Shown here: positions 1-7,269 of the stretch, piece by piece
Position numbering within the stretch: the first letter of the stretch is position 1
How the letters are laid out: each line of letters starts with the position of its first letter
Assembly: GCA_028706005.1 (NCBI GenBank)
Contig: JAQWCI010000005.1
Coordinates: 1 to 40,335, forward strand
Reading direction: 5' to 3'
Source of the DNA: Lachnospiraceae bacterium
GTDB taxonomy: Bacteria > Bacillota > Clostridia > Lachnospirales > Lachnospiraceae
DNA length: 40,335 nt
The notes under the pieces: generated by a model
Databases searched by the model: none
Told to the model about the DNA's origin: nothing
The model's input: only the letters and a program-made list of their open reading frames with translations
Translations under genes and position numbers: made by a program

Positions 1-2
1 CG

Positions 3-827
3 GTCTCTGAAATCCATTTTCATGAAGTCGGCGCCATGGATGCCATAACAGACATAGTTTCAGTCTGCATGCTTATGGAAAGACTTGCACCTGAACAGGT
101 CATTGTATCCCCTGTCAATGTTGGCAGCGGACATGTTCACTGTGCTCACGGCATACTGCCGGTCCCTGCTCCCGCCACAGCTCTTCTGCTCAGAGGGATT
201 CCAATGTACAGCGGCTCAGTTGATGGTGAGCTGTGCACTCCCACAGGAGCAGCTCTCCTTAAGTTCTTTGCGACTTCATACGGCGATATGCCTGTCATGG
301 AAGTCAGTTCTGTCGGGTACGGTATGGGTAATAAAGACTTCGAAGCCGCCAACTGCGTGCGCTCTCTTATCGGTGAAACTCAGGATGTTGAAAAGACTGA
401 CAAGATCATAGAACTATGCTGTAATGTCGATGACATGACTGCTGAAGAGATAGGTTTTGCTTCTGAGCAGCTCCTGACCGGAGGCGCACTCGACGTTTTC
501 ACGATCCCCATCGTAATGAAGAAGAGCCGCCCGGGAACACTTATATGCGTGCTGTGCGATGATGTGGACAGGCAAAACATGATCAGCGCCATGTTCAGAT
601 ACACATCCACTCTCGGTATCCGCGAAAACAAATGCGGGCGCTATGTTCTTGACCGCAGCGTCATCAAAGTCCAGACTGCATTTGGCGATATACGCCGCAA
701 AGATGCAAGTGGTTACGGCGTAAAACGTTCAAAATATGAGTATGATGACCTCGCAGGAATTGCCAGAAAGCAGGGTCTTTCAATATCAGAAATAAAGGAA
801 CATCTGGATCATCCGCATACCCACTGA
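3..827 (+). CDS. larC: Nickel-pincer cofactor biosynthesis protein LarC (5' end outside window)
   Basis: LarC inserts nickel into the pyridinium bisthiocarboxylate mononucleotide to finish the nickel-pincer nucleotide cofactor used by lactate racemase and related enzymes. The frame is open from base 3 and begins with SEIHFHEVGAMDAITDI, the conserved LarC N-terminal His/Glu/Asp-rich motif, so the true start lies left of the window and only a short N-terminus is missing. The second half carries the DUF111 C-terminal signature (CNVDDMTAEEIGFASEQL, then GGALDVFTIPIVMKKSRPG). In Lactobacillus plantarum the N and C halves are two frames joined by programmed frameshifting; here both lie in one frame. 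It is the only plus-strand gene and converges on rplT across a shared terminator. No other lar gene is in the window. Confidence 0.9.
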   Translation, partial: VSEIHFHEVGAMDAITDIVSVCMLMERLAPEQVIVSPVNVGSGHVHCAHGILPVPAPATALLLRGIPMYSGSVDGELCTPTGAALLKFFATSYGDMPVMEVSSVGYGMGNKDFEAANCVRSLIGETQDVEKTDKIIELCCNVDDMTAEEIGFASEQLLTGGALDVFTIPIVMKKSRPGTLICVLCDDVDRQNMISAMFRYTSTLGIRENKCGRYVLDRSVIKVQTAFGDIRRKDASGYGVKRSKYEYDDLAGIARKQGLSISEIKEHLDHPHTH

Positions 828-840
828 TTATCCTGAAAAC

Positions 841-880
841 AAAAAGCCCGGAGCTATTTGAACAGCCCCGGGCTTGATTA
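841..880. terminator. Bidirectional intrinsic terminator between larC and rplT
   Basis: Inverted repeat AAGCCCGG (844-851) and CCGGGCTT (868-875). Read on the minus strand the hairpin is followed by TTTTTGTTTT, an ideal end for the infC-rpmI-rplT transcript. Read on the plus strand it follows larC by 17 bases but has only a weak T tract, so it works best for the ribosomal operon. Confidence 0.85.
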
Positions 881-918
881 TTCATGTGTGGCAGAGACAA
901 GACCTGCCTTCATCGTAA

Positions 919-1278
919 TTATGCGCTGATCTTGTCAGCTGCGATCTTTGCAACTGTTGCAAAACCATCAGCATCATTTACTGCCATCTCAGCGAGCATC
1001 TTGCGGTTGATATCAACACCTGCAAGCTTGAGACCATGCATCATTTTGCTGTATGAAAGTCCGTTGATACGTGCAGCAGCATTGATACGTGTGATCCAGA
1101 GAGATCTCATATCTCTCTTCTTCTGCTTGCGTCCTGCAAATGATGATGTAAGAGCTCTCATCACGGACTGTTTAGCTACTCTGTACTGCTTTGAACGAGC
1201 TCCTCTGAAGCCCTTAGCAAGCTTTAATACTCTGTTATGTTTCTTCTTGGCATTTAACGCGCCTTTTATACGTGCCAT
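919..1278 (-). CDS. rplT: 50S ribosomal protein L20
   Basis: Large-subunit protein L20, an early assembly protein that binds 23S rRNA; in Firmicutes and E. coli it also represses its own operon. The 119-residue length is normal for the family. The very basic N-terminus ([20 protein letters not shown]) and the [20 protein letters not shown] segment are diagnostic. The start has GGAGG nine bases upstream. It is the last gene of infC-rpmI-rplT, 54 bases after rpmI, and is followed by the 841-880 terminator. Feedback by L20 on the leader upstream of infC is expected from family knowledge, not shown by the sequence. Confidence 0.97.
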   Translation of the reverse strand: MARIKGALNAKKKHNRVLKLAKGFRGARSKQYRVAKQSVMRALTSSFAGRKQKKRDMRSLWITRINAAARINGLSYSKMMHGLKLAGVDINRKMLAEMAVNDADGFATVAKIAADKISA

Positions 1279-1332
1279 TCTAATTATCCTCCAAAATATT
1301 CTCTAGAAACTCAACGATACTTCAAGCAACAG

Positions 1333-1530
1333 TTATGCGTATGGAAGCGTCTTCCTGATATTCTTTACGCAAGTAGAATCAGTAACGATGGGCTTTCTGA
1401 GATTTCTCTTTCTCTTTGTGCTCTTCTTGGTAAGGATGTGGCGCTTGTTTGCCTTGAATCTCATCAATTTTCCGGTACCGCTGACCTTGAAACGCTTGGC
1501 AACGGATCTGTTTGTTTTCATACTGGGCAT
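1333..1530 (-). CDS. rpmI: 50S ribosomal protein L35
   Basis: Small basic large-subunit protein L35, 65 residues, the family's normal length. The N-terminus [20 protein letters not shown] matches the family pattern, with Ser where Lys is usual at position 3. AGGAGG lies eight bases before the ATG. It sits between infC and rplT in the usual bacterial order. The 112-base gap upstream to infC is longer than typical; I see no hairpin or clear promoter in it. Confidence 0.97.
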   Translation of the reverse strand: MPSMKTNRSVAKRFKVSGTGKLMRFKANKRHILTKKSTKRKRNLRKPIVTDSTCVKNIRKTLPYA

Positions 1531-1642
1531 TTCTGTTTCCTCCTGATTGGTTTTATATTCTAACTGAATTCATGAACTTCTGATCGCGCATATGATTTAT
1601 GTATTATCAGTTTTCTTTTTCAGCCAAAAACAATGTTGTTAC

Positions 1643-2185
1643 TCAGTTCTTCTTCTGTGCGAGGAAGATCGTCATCGTGCGGCCTTCCACCTTCGGCGCT
1701 CTGTCGACTATAGCGCAGTCAACAAGCGAATTGGCGAAGTCCGTGAGGATATGAACACTTGCACCCATATGAGCCATCTCACGTCCGCGGAAACGAAGCG
1801 TAACTTTGACTCTGTCTCCTCTTGTGATGAACTTTCTTGCAGCTGCGGCCTTAGTCTCAAGGTCGGCTGTGTCGATATTGGGCGAAAGTCTTATTTCTTT
1901 GATCTCTACATTCTTCTGTTTCTTCTTGGCCTCTTTGTCTTTGCGTGCCTGCTCATAACGGAACTTGCCATAGTCAATGATCTTGCAGACCGGCGGCTGA
2001 GCATTCGGCGAAACCTTTACCAGATCAAGTTCCGCATCTTCTGCTGCCTTACGCGCATCCAGTATGTTCATGACGCCAAGCATCTCACCATGATCCCCAA
2101 TCACACGGACTTCCTTATCGCGTATCTGCTCATTAATTGCGAATTCACTGCCCTTGTTGCCTCTGGTATTGTTGTAATTATTAAT
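1643..2185 (-). CDS. infC: Translation initiation factor IF-3, ATT start codon
   Basis: IF-3 binds the 30S subunit, prevents 50S joining and discriminates against wrong start codons. The N-domain motif FAINEQIRDKEVRVIGDHGE and the C-domain run (IKEIRLSPNIDTADLETK, then FITRGDRVKVTLRFRGREM) identify it. The open frame extends to a TTG at 2230, but that codon has no ribosome binding site and lies in the leader terminator tail. An ATT at 2185-2183 is preceded by AGGGAGGG with an eight-base spacer. I chose it: it gives 180 residues, the usual IF-3 length, starting M-NNYNNTRGNKG. AUU starts are the hallmark of infC autoregulation in E. coli, where IF-3 rejects its own start codon. Confidence 0.9.
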   Translation of the reverse strand: MNNYNNTRGNKGSEFAINEQIRDKEVRVIGDHGEMLGVMNILDARKAAEDAELDLVKVSPNAQPPVCKIIDYGKFRYEQARKDKEAKKKQKNVEIKEIRLSPNIDTADLETKAAAARKFITRGDRVKVTLRFRGREMAHMGASVHILTDFANSLVDCAIVDRAPKVEGRTMTIFLAQKKN

Positions 2186-2426
2186 CTTTGTACCCTCCCT
2201 GTGACAAGAAAATTTGCCTGCCACACACAAAAACGGTGGCTGCCCCAGGCATCCACCGTATCATCTCGATCCTTATCACCCGCCGGCCGATCATATTACA
2301 TCTATCCTGCGAATAATTCGTTATCAACTCCGGAAGCCTGCTGAACACTAATGTCCATATACCGCCGGGTGAGAGTGGAAGCTCTGCTTTATTGTTGTAT
2401 TTGCTGCTGTTCTCACAGCAAGACTT
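2186..2426 (-). promoter_or_regulatory. infC-rpmI-rplT leader, probable L20-type attenuator
   Basis: About 235 bases of leader lie between the promoter and the infC start. Bases 2362-2372 (RNA UCACCCGGCGG) can pair with 2276-2286 (RNA CCGGCGGGUGA): seven pairs, one G-G mismatch, then three pairs, closing a loop of about 75 bases. This is followed by a full intrinsic terminator at 2228-2259. The position matches the L20 leader known in Firmicutes, where L20 binding promotes early termination. I inferred the assignment from position and structure, not from a covariance model. Confidence 0.65.
2228..2259 (-). terminator. Leader terminator (attenuator) upstream of infC
   Basis: On the minus strand ACGGTGG (2259-2253) pairs with CCACCGT (2239-2233) across a 13-base loop and is followed directly by TTTTG. 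It ends 42 bases before the infC ATT start, so it must be bypassed for operon expression. Confidence 0.75.
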
Positions 2427-2455
2427 AATTTACCACCTGTAATGACAGCTGTCAA
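2427..2455 (-). promoter_or_regulatory. Promoter of infC-rpmI-rplT
   Basis: Perfect -35 TTGACA (2455-2450), 17-base spacer, -10 TAAATT (2432-2427, four of six). It lies just after the beta-mannosidase stop codon (2473-2475). The -35 is embedded in a perfect palindrome TGACAGCTGTCA (2443-2454). Confidence 0.7.
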
Positions 2456-2472
2456 CCTGTTTTTTATATATT

Positions 2473-5184
2473 CTACATCCAGGTCCCGTAGACACTTCTG
2501 ACTCTGTACGGTCCCGCAGGCATCGCTTCTTCCGCGCATGGATCCCCGTTTTCATCGACAACAGTCAGAACTCTTGTCCCGGGCTCCATATCAAAGAAGT
2601 TATCATCAAGCCGCAGGTTCCCGTCAGGTGACTCCACAGCCACTGATTTTGCAAAGGCGTGCGATGTTACCGCGACCTGATTTCCGTTCACCTCTATCTC
2701 AAGCGCCGGGTCATCAAAATGATAATGCTTCGGCGCCACAAAAAGACAGCTGCCCTGAGAAACAATATCGTCACCGACAACAAGTTCAAATGAAAGATGC
2801 AGGTCGAACGGACTCAGGTGCTTGTCCTCCATGAACGAGTCTTTGTCCGCTGATATGATCGCGCCGCTGTTCTCTATCGCCTTATCCTCCGAAATAATGT
2901 CGTCAAAATCCATCTTCGGAAGCCATGTACCGCTGTACGGCTCGACAGTCACACCGACACCGCCGTCCGTGGCCGTTGTTCCATCCGGCATGCGAAGTGT
3001 CCACATAACCATACCTTCGATCGTCTTACCGGTCTCGTTAGCTACATGCAATGTCGCAGAAAAATCCACAGCACACTGCTGCGAATTAGGAAATGGCTTT
3101 TCATCTGTCTCTCCATGTTCCTCACACGAAATAAGTATCGGGGCGAACATACGCTTCTCCGCGTACTGCAGCGCCTTCCAGCGCCCGTAATAGTCAATTC
3201 CGGCCCAGCTTGCAACCGGCCAGTTATCATTGAGCTGCCAGACGACAGTGCCCATACATGTCCCGCGGAATCTTCTGAAATGCTCGACACCGTATCTTAT
3301 GGCGTCTGCCTGCAACAACTGAGAACAATATATCAGGTCGTCAAAACTTCCCGGATATTTATATGTTTGTGACATATAATTCATGATCTTGCCGTTTGCC
3401 GCGGAATTGCGCTGATGCATCTCCATGACTCTTGAGAATACATTTCTGTCCTCAGGCTCAGTAAAACTTTCTATGGTCTGTAGACACGGGAATGACTGGA
3501 ACCCGAACTCTGACATAAAGCGATAATGGTGTGACCTGTACGCTGTAAACGGCTCACACCCATGCCATACTCCCCAGTAATGTGTATCTCCGATATTTTC
3601 CTCATGGGCGTTCTCATAATTGCCGCCTGATGACGGAGAACTCGGCCAGTAGAACCTCTCCGGATCCTCCCTCTTCAACACCTTTGGAATAATATACTCA
3701 AATATCTTTATATAATCATAGACCTGCTTTGTCGACGGTCCCCATGATTTGTCGAGCGTCTGGGTCTCCATCTCATTGTTGCCGCACCATATCCCTATGC
3801 AGGCGTGATGGCGGAGCCTTCTCACATTGTCTCTGATTTCTGCGACAATATTATCCTCAAATTTGTCATCCAGCTCGTAGCAGGCGCATGCGAAGAGAAA
3901 ATCCTGCCATACAAGGATTCCGTTCTCGTCGCAAAGATCATAAAAATAATCATCCATGAAGTATCCGCCGCCCCATACGCGGATGCTGTTCATGTTGCAC
4001 TGTTTTGCCGATTTTATGAGTTTTGCCGTGCGCTGCCTGTTCTGCCGCGTTATTATCGCGTCCTCAGGGATGTAATCCGCGCCCATGGTAAAGATCTGAA
4101 GTCCGTTTACCTCAAAAGCAAAGTTCCTCGACTCCACTTTGTCCGGTTTCTGGTTCTCCATGTGAGGATCATGCTGTTCATCAGGAATTGAATCAGTATT
4201 CACCGTGCAGGTCCTTAGCCCGATGTGATATATCCTCGACTCCACATGTTTTCCATCGACTGACAGAATGATCTCAACAGCATACAGTGGCTGCTCACCG
4301 TAACCGTTAGGCCACCAGAGCTCCGGATCATCTATTGTTACTGAGAGCCTCTTATGTCCATGTCCGGTATCCGGCCCTGAAAGCTCATCGATTTTTCCTG
4401 AGACGACCTTTGTTTTCTCTCTGTCCGGCGACATGACTATCATTGATACAGTGCGGCGCCTTGCGGTCTCTTCGTCCCCGACCGCAGTGCCTTTTGTATG
4501 CCCTACAAACTCAACATCAATATCAGCTGACAGCTCAACGCTGCCGACGCTGTTTCCTTTTACAGGATCCGTCCCGGTAATATTGTGTTTCTGGTCAAAA
4601 CATACATTCTCGATCCGTGCATCGTTGACCGCCAGTATTTTTACAGTGCGGAACAAACCCGCATCAGGAAGGCGCGGGCCCCAGTCCCAGCCGAACATGC
4701 ATGCAGCTTTGCGGATATGCGGGAAGCCGACCATTGCATCGGGTGATCCGCCAGCGTGGATTTTCGCGTCCTCTTCCTCTATGTACTTGGTTGGTGAATG
4801 AAGTACCACTTTCAGAATATGTTCAGCTTTACCTGATCCGGCTGCATCTGAAATATCATACTCCCAGACACGGTTCATATTGTCAGCTTTGCCGATAAGG
4901 ACATTGTCAAGATATACATCCGCAATCGTATCTATACCGTCAAAGTGAAGGATCAGTCTGTCGCTGTGCAGTTCTTCTTCTGTCAGACTGAACTCATTTA
5001 CAAAAGAATAATCGTGGTCCATCAACCTCGTTGCTGCAAGTTCATTGTCGCGGTAAAACGGATCATCCATCAGACCATTGTCGAGCAGCGTTGAATAAAC
5101 ACTGCCCGGGACTTTTGCAGGGATCCTGTCATCGCAGGCTGCCATTGCCATGAACCAGCCGTCATTTAGAATTCTTGTTATCAT
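2473..5184 (-). CDS. Beta-mannosidase, glycoside hydrolase family 2
   Basis: Predicted exo-acting beta-mannosidase (EC 3.2.1.25) that removes terminal beta-mannose from mannan or N-glycan fragments. The 903 residues fit the family. The N-terminal jelly-roll domain (about 1-190) contains the typical KAACMFGWDWGPRLPDAGLF segment. Ig-like domains follow to about 350, then a TIM barrel with RVWGGGYF. The acid/base is Glu471 in WCGNNE and the nucleophile is Glu559 in MSEFGFQSFP. There is no signal peptide, so it is probably cytoplasmic. Its ATG overlaps the stop of the upstream membrane-protein gene by one base (TAATG), which suggests translational coupling. No terminator is visible after it; the infC promoter starts 17 bases downstream of its stop. 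Substrate preference is inferred from the family. Confidence 0.93.
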   Translation of the reverse strand: MITRILNDGWFMAMAACDDRIPAKVPGSVYSTLLDNGLMDDPFYRDNELAATRLMDHDYSFVNEFSLTEEELHSDRLILHFDGIDTIADVYLDNVLIGKADNMNRVWEYDISDAAGSGKAEHILKVVLHSPTKYIEEEDAKIHAGGSPDAMVGFPHIRKAACMFGWDWGPRLPDAGLFRTVKILAVNDARIENVCFDQKHNITGTDPVKGNSVGSVELSADIDVEFVGHTKGTAVGDEETARRRTVSMIVMSPDREKTKVVSGKIDELSGPDTGHGHKRLSVTIDDPELWWPNGYGEQPLYAVEIILSVDGKHVESRIYHIGLRTCTVNTDSIPDEQHDPHMENQKPDKVESRNFAFEVNGLQIFTMGADYIPEDAIITRQNRQRTAKLIKSAKQCNMNSIRVWGGGYFMDDYFYDLCDENGILVWQDFLFACACYELDDKFEDNIVAEIRDNVRRLRHHACIGIWCGNNEMETQTLDKSWGPSTKQVYDYIKIFEYIIPKVLKREDPERFYWPSSPSSGGNYENAHEENIGDTHYWGVWHGCEPFTAYRSHHYRFMSEFGFQSFPCLQTIESFTEPEDRNVFSRVMEMHQRNSAANGKIMNYMSQTYKYPGSFDDLIYCSQLLQADAIRYGVEHFRRFRGTCMGTVVWQLNDNWPVASWAGIDYYGRWKALQYAEKRMFAPILISCEEHGETDEKPFPNSQQCAVDFSATLHVANETGKTIEGMVMWTLRMPDGTTATDGGVGVTVEPYSGTWLPKMDFDDIISEDKAIENSGAIISADKDSFMEDKHLSPFDLHLSFELVVGDDIVSQGSCLFVAPKHYHFDDPALEIEVNGNQVAVTSHAFAKSVAVESPDGNLRLDDNFFDMEPGTRVLTVVDENGDPCAEEAMPAGPYRVRSVYGTWM

Positions 5185-5555
5185 TAAGACTTTTGCTCCT
5201 TATTTTCAGATGTTTTGTTTTTGATTGTTTTGTTTTCACTGTCTTTGATCTCGTCTTCCATCTTTTTCCTTGCTTCTGGATTGGAATTCAGGATATTGAG
5301 GCTCGCGATCGTCTTTTTGTCAGTGAAAAACCCATAGAGCCAGATAAATACCCAGCACACGATCGGCAGAAATATAGTCAATGCAAGGCTTGCCTTGAAC
5401 AGTGTATCAGCACCCGGCTTTGACATTATTGCCGCGACCAGAGTGACGACATACATCGCCACCAGCACTATGATACATATCCATGCCGCGATTCTTTTTG
5501 CCGTCCACGGATACTTTTTCTTCTCAGTATGATCCACTTTATTTCCAATGTTCAT
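5184..5555 (-). CDS. Small two-helix membrane protein of unknown function
   Basis: 123 residues from the ATG at 5555, which has GGAGG five bases upstream; an in-frame TTG at 5567 would place that site inside the gene. After a lysine-rich cytoplasmic start there are two strong transmembrane segments (roughly IAAWICIIVLVAMYVVTLVA, then ALTIFLPIVCWVFIWLYGFF), followed by a highly charged tail rich in Lys, Glu and Asn. I do not recognise a family. It overlaps the end of the HAD gene by 17 bases and the start of the beta-mannosidase by one base, so it is clearly cotranscribed with them. It has no transporter signature and could be an accessory or sensor-like membrane protein. Confidence 0.8.
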   Translation of the reverse strand: MNIGNKVDHTEKKKYPWTAKRIAAWICIIVLVAMYVVTLVAAIMSKPGADTLFKASLALTIFLPIVCWVFIWLYGFFTDKKTIASLNILNSNPEARKKMEDEIKDSENKTIKNKTSENKEQKS

Positions 5556-6159
5556 TTTCGCCTCCAATCAGACTTTCAAGTTCATTCGAAGTCTGTTCAA
5601 AAGTCTCATAATGAACCGTGCTGAATCCAAGTTTTGCCGCGGCAACGAGATTCTTAACAGTATCATCAATAAAAACGCAATTCTCCGGTCTTACTCCGTA
5701 CCTGTAGCAGAGGAGCTCATATATTGCAGGATTCGGTTTGATCACCTGATCCTGATAAGATATTATCCCGCCATCCACGACATCAAGGAAATCAAGCGCA
5801 TCGGCGCAGTCGTGAAATGCTGTTCTGGAATAATTTGACAGGACCAGTACTTTGAAACCGCGCTCCTTAAGAGACTTTATCCACGGTATGGATTTCTCCC
5901 TGCGGGTAACATTCCCATGCATAGTCGTGAGCGAGCGGTCTATATCATCCGATAGGTCCGGCGCGAGCGATTTGAACTTTGCCCGTATCTCTTCATCCGT
6001 CATGACTCCGCGGTCATATTCACACCAGTATGGTGAGTGCATTGTAACTTCTTCAAGTCTCTTTGCCTTCTCCTCATCATAACCAAGTCCTACATAGTAT
6101 TCGGCGCAATGGTAATCAGCCAGCACACCTCCGATATCAAAAACAACAGTATTTATCAT
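5539..6159 (-). CDS. HAD-superfamily hydrolase (YihX-like sugar phosphatase type)
   Basis: Haloacid dehalogenase-like phosphohydrolase with all four HAD motifs: motif I VVFDIGGVLADY (nucleophile Asp8; the second Asp is replaced by Gly, as in YihX and epoxide-hydrolase-like members), motif II VLSNYS, motif III Lys in VIKPNPAIY, and motif IV CVFIDDTVKN. An alpha-helical cap lies between motifs I and II. I chose the ATG at 6159, which begins MINTVVFD; a GTG at 6171 is the alternative. It follows the LysR gene by 15 bases and overlaps the next gene. Placed with a beta-mannosidase it may dephosphorylate a sugar phosphate, but the substrate is unknown. Confidence 0.88.
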   Translation of the reverse strand: MINTVVFDIGGVLADYHCAEYYVGLGYDEEKAKRLEEVTMHSPYWCEYDRGVMTDEEIRAKFKSLAPDLSDDIDRSLTTMHGNVTRREKSIPWIKSLKERGFKVLVLSNYSRTAFHDCADALDFLDVVDGGIISYQDQVIKPNPAIYELLCYRYGVRPENCVFIDDTVKNLVAAAKLGFSTVHYETFEQTSNELESLIGGENEHWK

Positions 6160-6174
6160 AAGACCATCCACTTT

Positions 6175-7074
6175 CTATTCTGTTTTGTCTCCTGCCCTGA
6201 TCATTTCAAGGAGCCCTGTCGCCGCCGCGGGTAGAGAGACGTTCCTGTTTACTGTAACATAGAAATTCCTCTGTGGGATATATTTGTTAAATCGCAGTTC
6301 GAAAAGCTGTCCGCTTTCAAGGAATGGCGCCGCGAAATCTCTGACAACACAACCTACACCAAGATTTCTCAATGCGAACTGGACTATCATATCGCTTGTC
6401 GCCAGCTCAAATTCAGGTCTTATTGTCACACCGTTCTTTGCCATGAATGAATCTATATACGACCTGCTGGATGTTTTGCCTTCAAGCGATATAAGCGGGA
6501 GCTTTTCAAGATCATGAAGATCAAGTGTGCGATTGCGATATTGAATGAATCTGCGTGCCGCCACGAATGTGTCCTGGATCTCACGCACCTTTATAGCTTC
6601 TACCTGCGGCATTTCCGGCAGCGGGCCTGAGACAACACCGAAATCGATTGTTTCGTTTTCCAGATATCCGAGTGTTTCCGGGGTAGGTGCATTTGTCACA
6701 CTGACCTTGATATTGGGGTGTTTTTCATGAAACTTCTCAAGGTAAGGGAGAAGATAGAACCGAAGCGTCATATCGCTCGCTCCAATGTGGAGTTCACCGA
6801 TATCGAGATTCAGCATCTGACGTAGTTTCTTCTCGCCCGTCTCGATATTCTCATAGCCTCTCCTCACATATGAGAAAAGGAGTTCCCCTTCTTTCGTCAG
6901 TTTCACTCCGCGCGATGTTCTGGTAAAGAGCGATGTCCCAAGTGTATTCTCAAGCTGCCTGAGTGACTGGCTGACAGCCGGCTGGGAAACGGAAAGCTGC
7001 TCTGCCGCTCTGCTCAGTGACCCGGTCTGTGCGACATAATAGAAAACTCTGTAATACTCAAGATTTACCTGCAT
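6175..7074 (-). CDS. LysR-family transcriptional regulator
   Basis: 299 residues. The N-terminal winged helix-turn-helix (about 3-62) shows the family pattern YYVAQTGSLSRAAEQLSVSQ then PAVSQSLRQLENTLGTSLF. A type 2 periplasmic-binding-like effector domain follows (about 90-295), starting GELHIGASDMTLRFYLLPYL. The ATG has GAGG six bases upstream and a clear promoter at 7122-7150. It is the first gene of a run with the HAD hydrolase, membrane protein and beta-mannosidase, so it may regulate that run. LysR regulators are more often divergent from their targets, so being first in the operon suggests autoregulation or unrelated distant targets. The effector is unknown. Confidence 0.92.
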   Translation of the reverse strand: MQVNLEYYRVFYYVAQTGSLSRAAEQLSVSQPAVSQSLRQLENTLGTSLFTRTSRGVKLTKEGELLFSYVRRGYENIETGEKKLRQMLNLDIGELHIGASDMTLRFYLLPYLEKFHEKHPNIKVSVTNAPTPETLGYLENETIDFGVVSGPLPEMPQVEAIKVREIQDTFVAARRFIQYRNRTLDLHDLEKLPLISLEGKTSSRSYIDSFMAKNGVTIRPEFELATSDMIVQFALRNLGVGCVVRDFAAPFLESGQLFELRFNKYIPQRNFYVTVNRNVSLPAAATGLLEMIRAGDKTE

Positions 7075-7121
7075 TTTTTACCTCAGGTCTCCACAACATT
7101 ACCACTGTTGCCACAAATGCA

Positions 7122-7150
7122 ATGATACTAAACCACCTGGTTGTTGACAA
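7122..7150 (-). promoter_or_regulatory. Promoter of the lysR-HAD-membrane-mannosidase unit
   Basis: -35 TTGTCA (7150-7145), 17-base spacer, -10 TATCAT (7127-7122), each five of six to consensus, 48 bases before the regulator start. It lies directly downstream of the purA terminator. Confidence 0.75.
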
Positions 7151-7170
7151 TCAAAATCATACTTATTGCA

Positions 7171-7210
7171 AAAACAGACTGTGATGCTGCTCTCGCAATA
7201 TCACAGTCTG
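7171..7210 (-). terminator. Intrinsic terminator of purA
   Basis: Eleven-base perfect inverted repeat CAGACTGTGAT / ATCACAGTCTG (7175-7185 and 7200-7210) with a 14-base loop. On the minus strand it is followed by TTTTTG. It ends the purine gene run 60 bases after the purA stop. Confidence 0.9.
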
Positions 7211-7269
7211 AAGAATATGCGTTACTGTTCACCGTTGGCTCTGTCAATGCTGAAAATCCATTTACATGA

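Noticed and set aside
884-1306. Plus-strand open frame of 140 codons
   Set aside because: Mirror of rplT; the minus-strand L20 is unambiguous.
1592-2344. Long plus-strand open frame of 250 codons
   Set aside because: It is the reverse complement of infC and its leader, has no ribosome binding site, and its product looks random.
3805-4191. Plus-strand frames inside beta-mannosidase (also 4433-4801 and 2822-3190)
   Set aside because: They lie inside a clear GH2 gene and show no family features or start signals.
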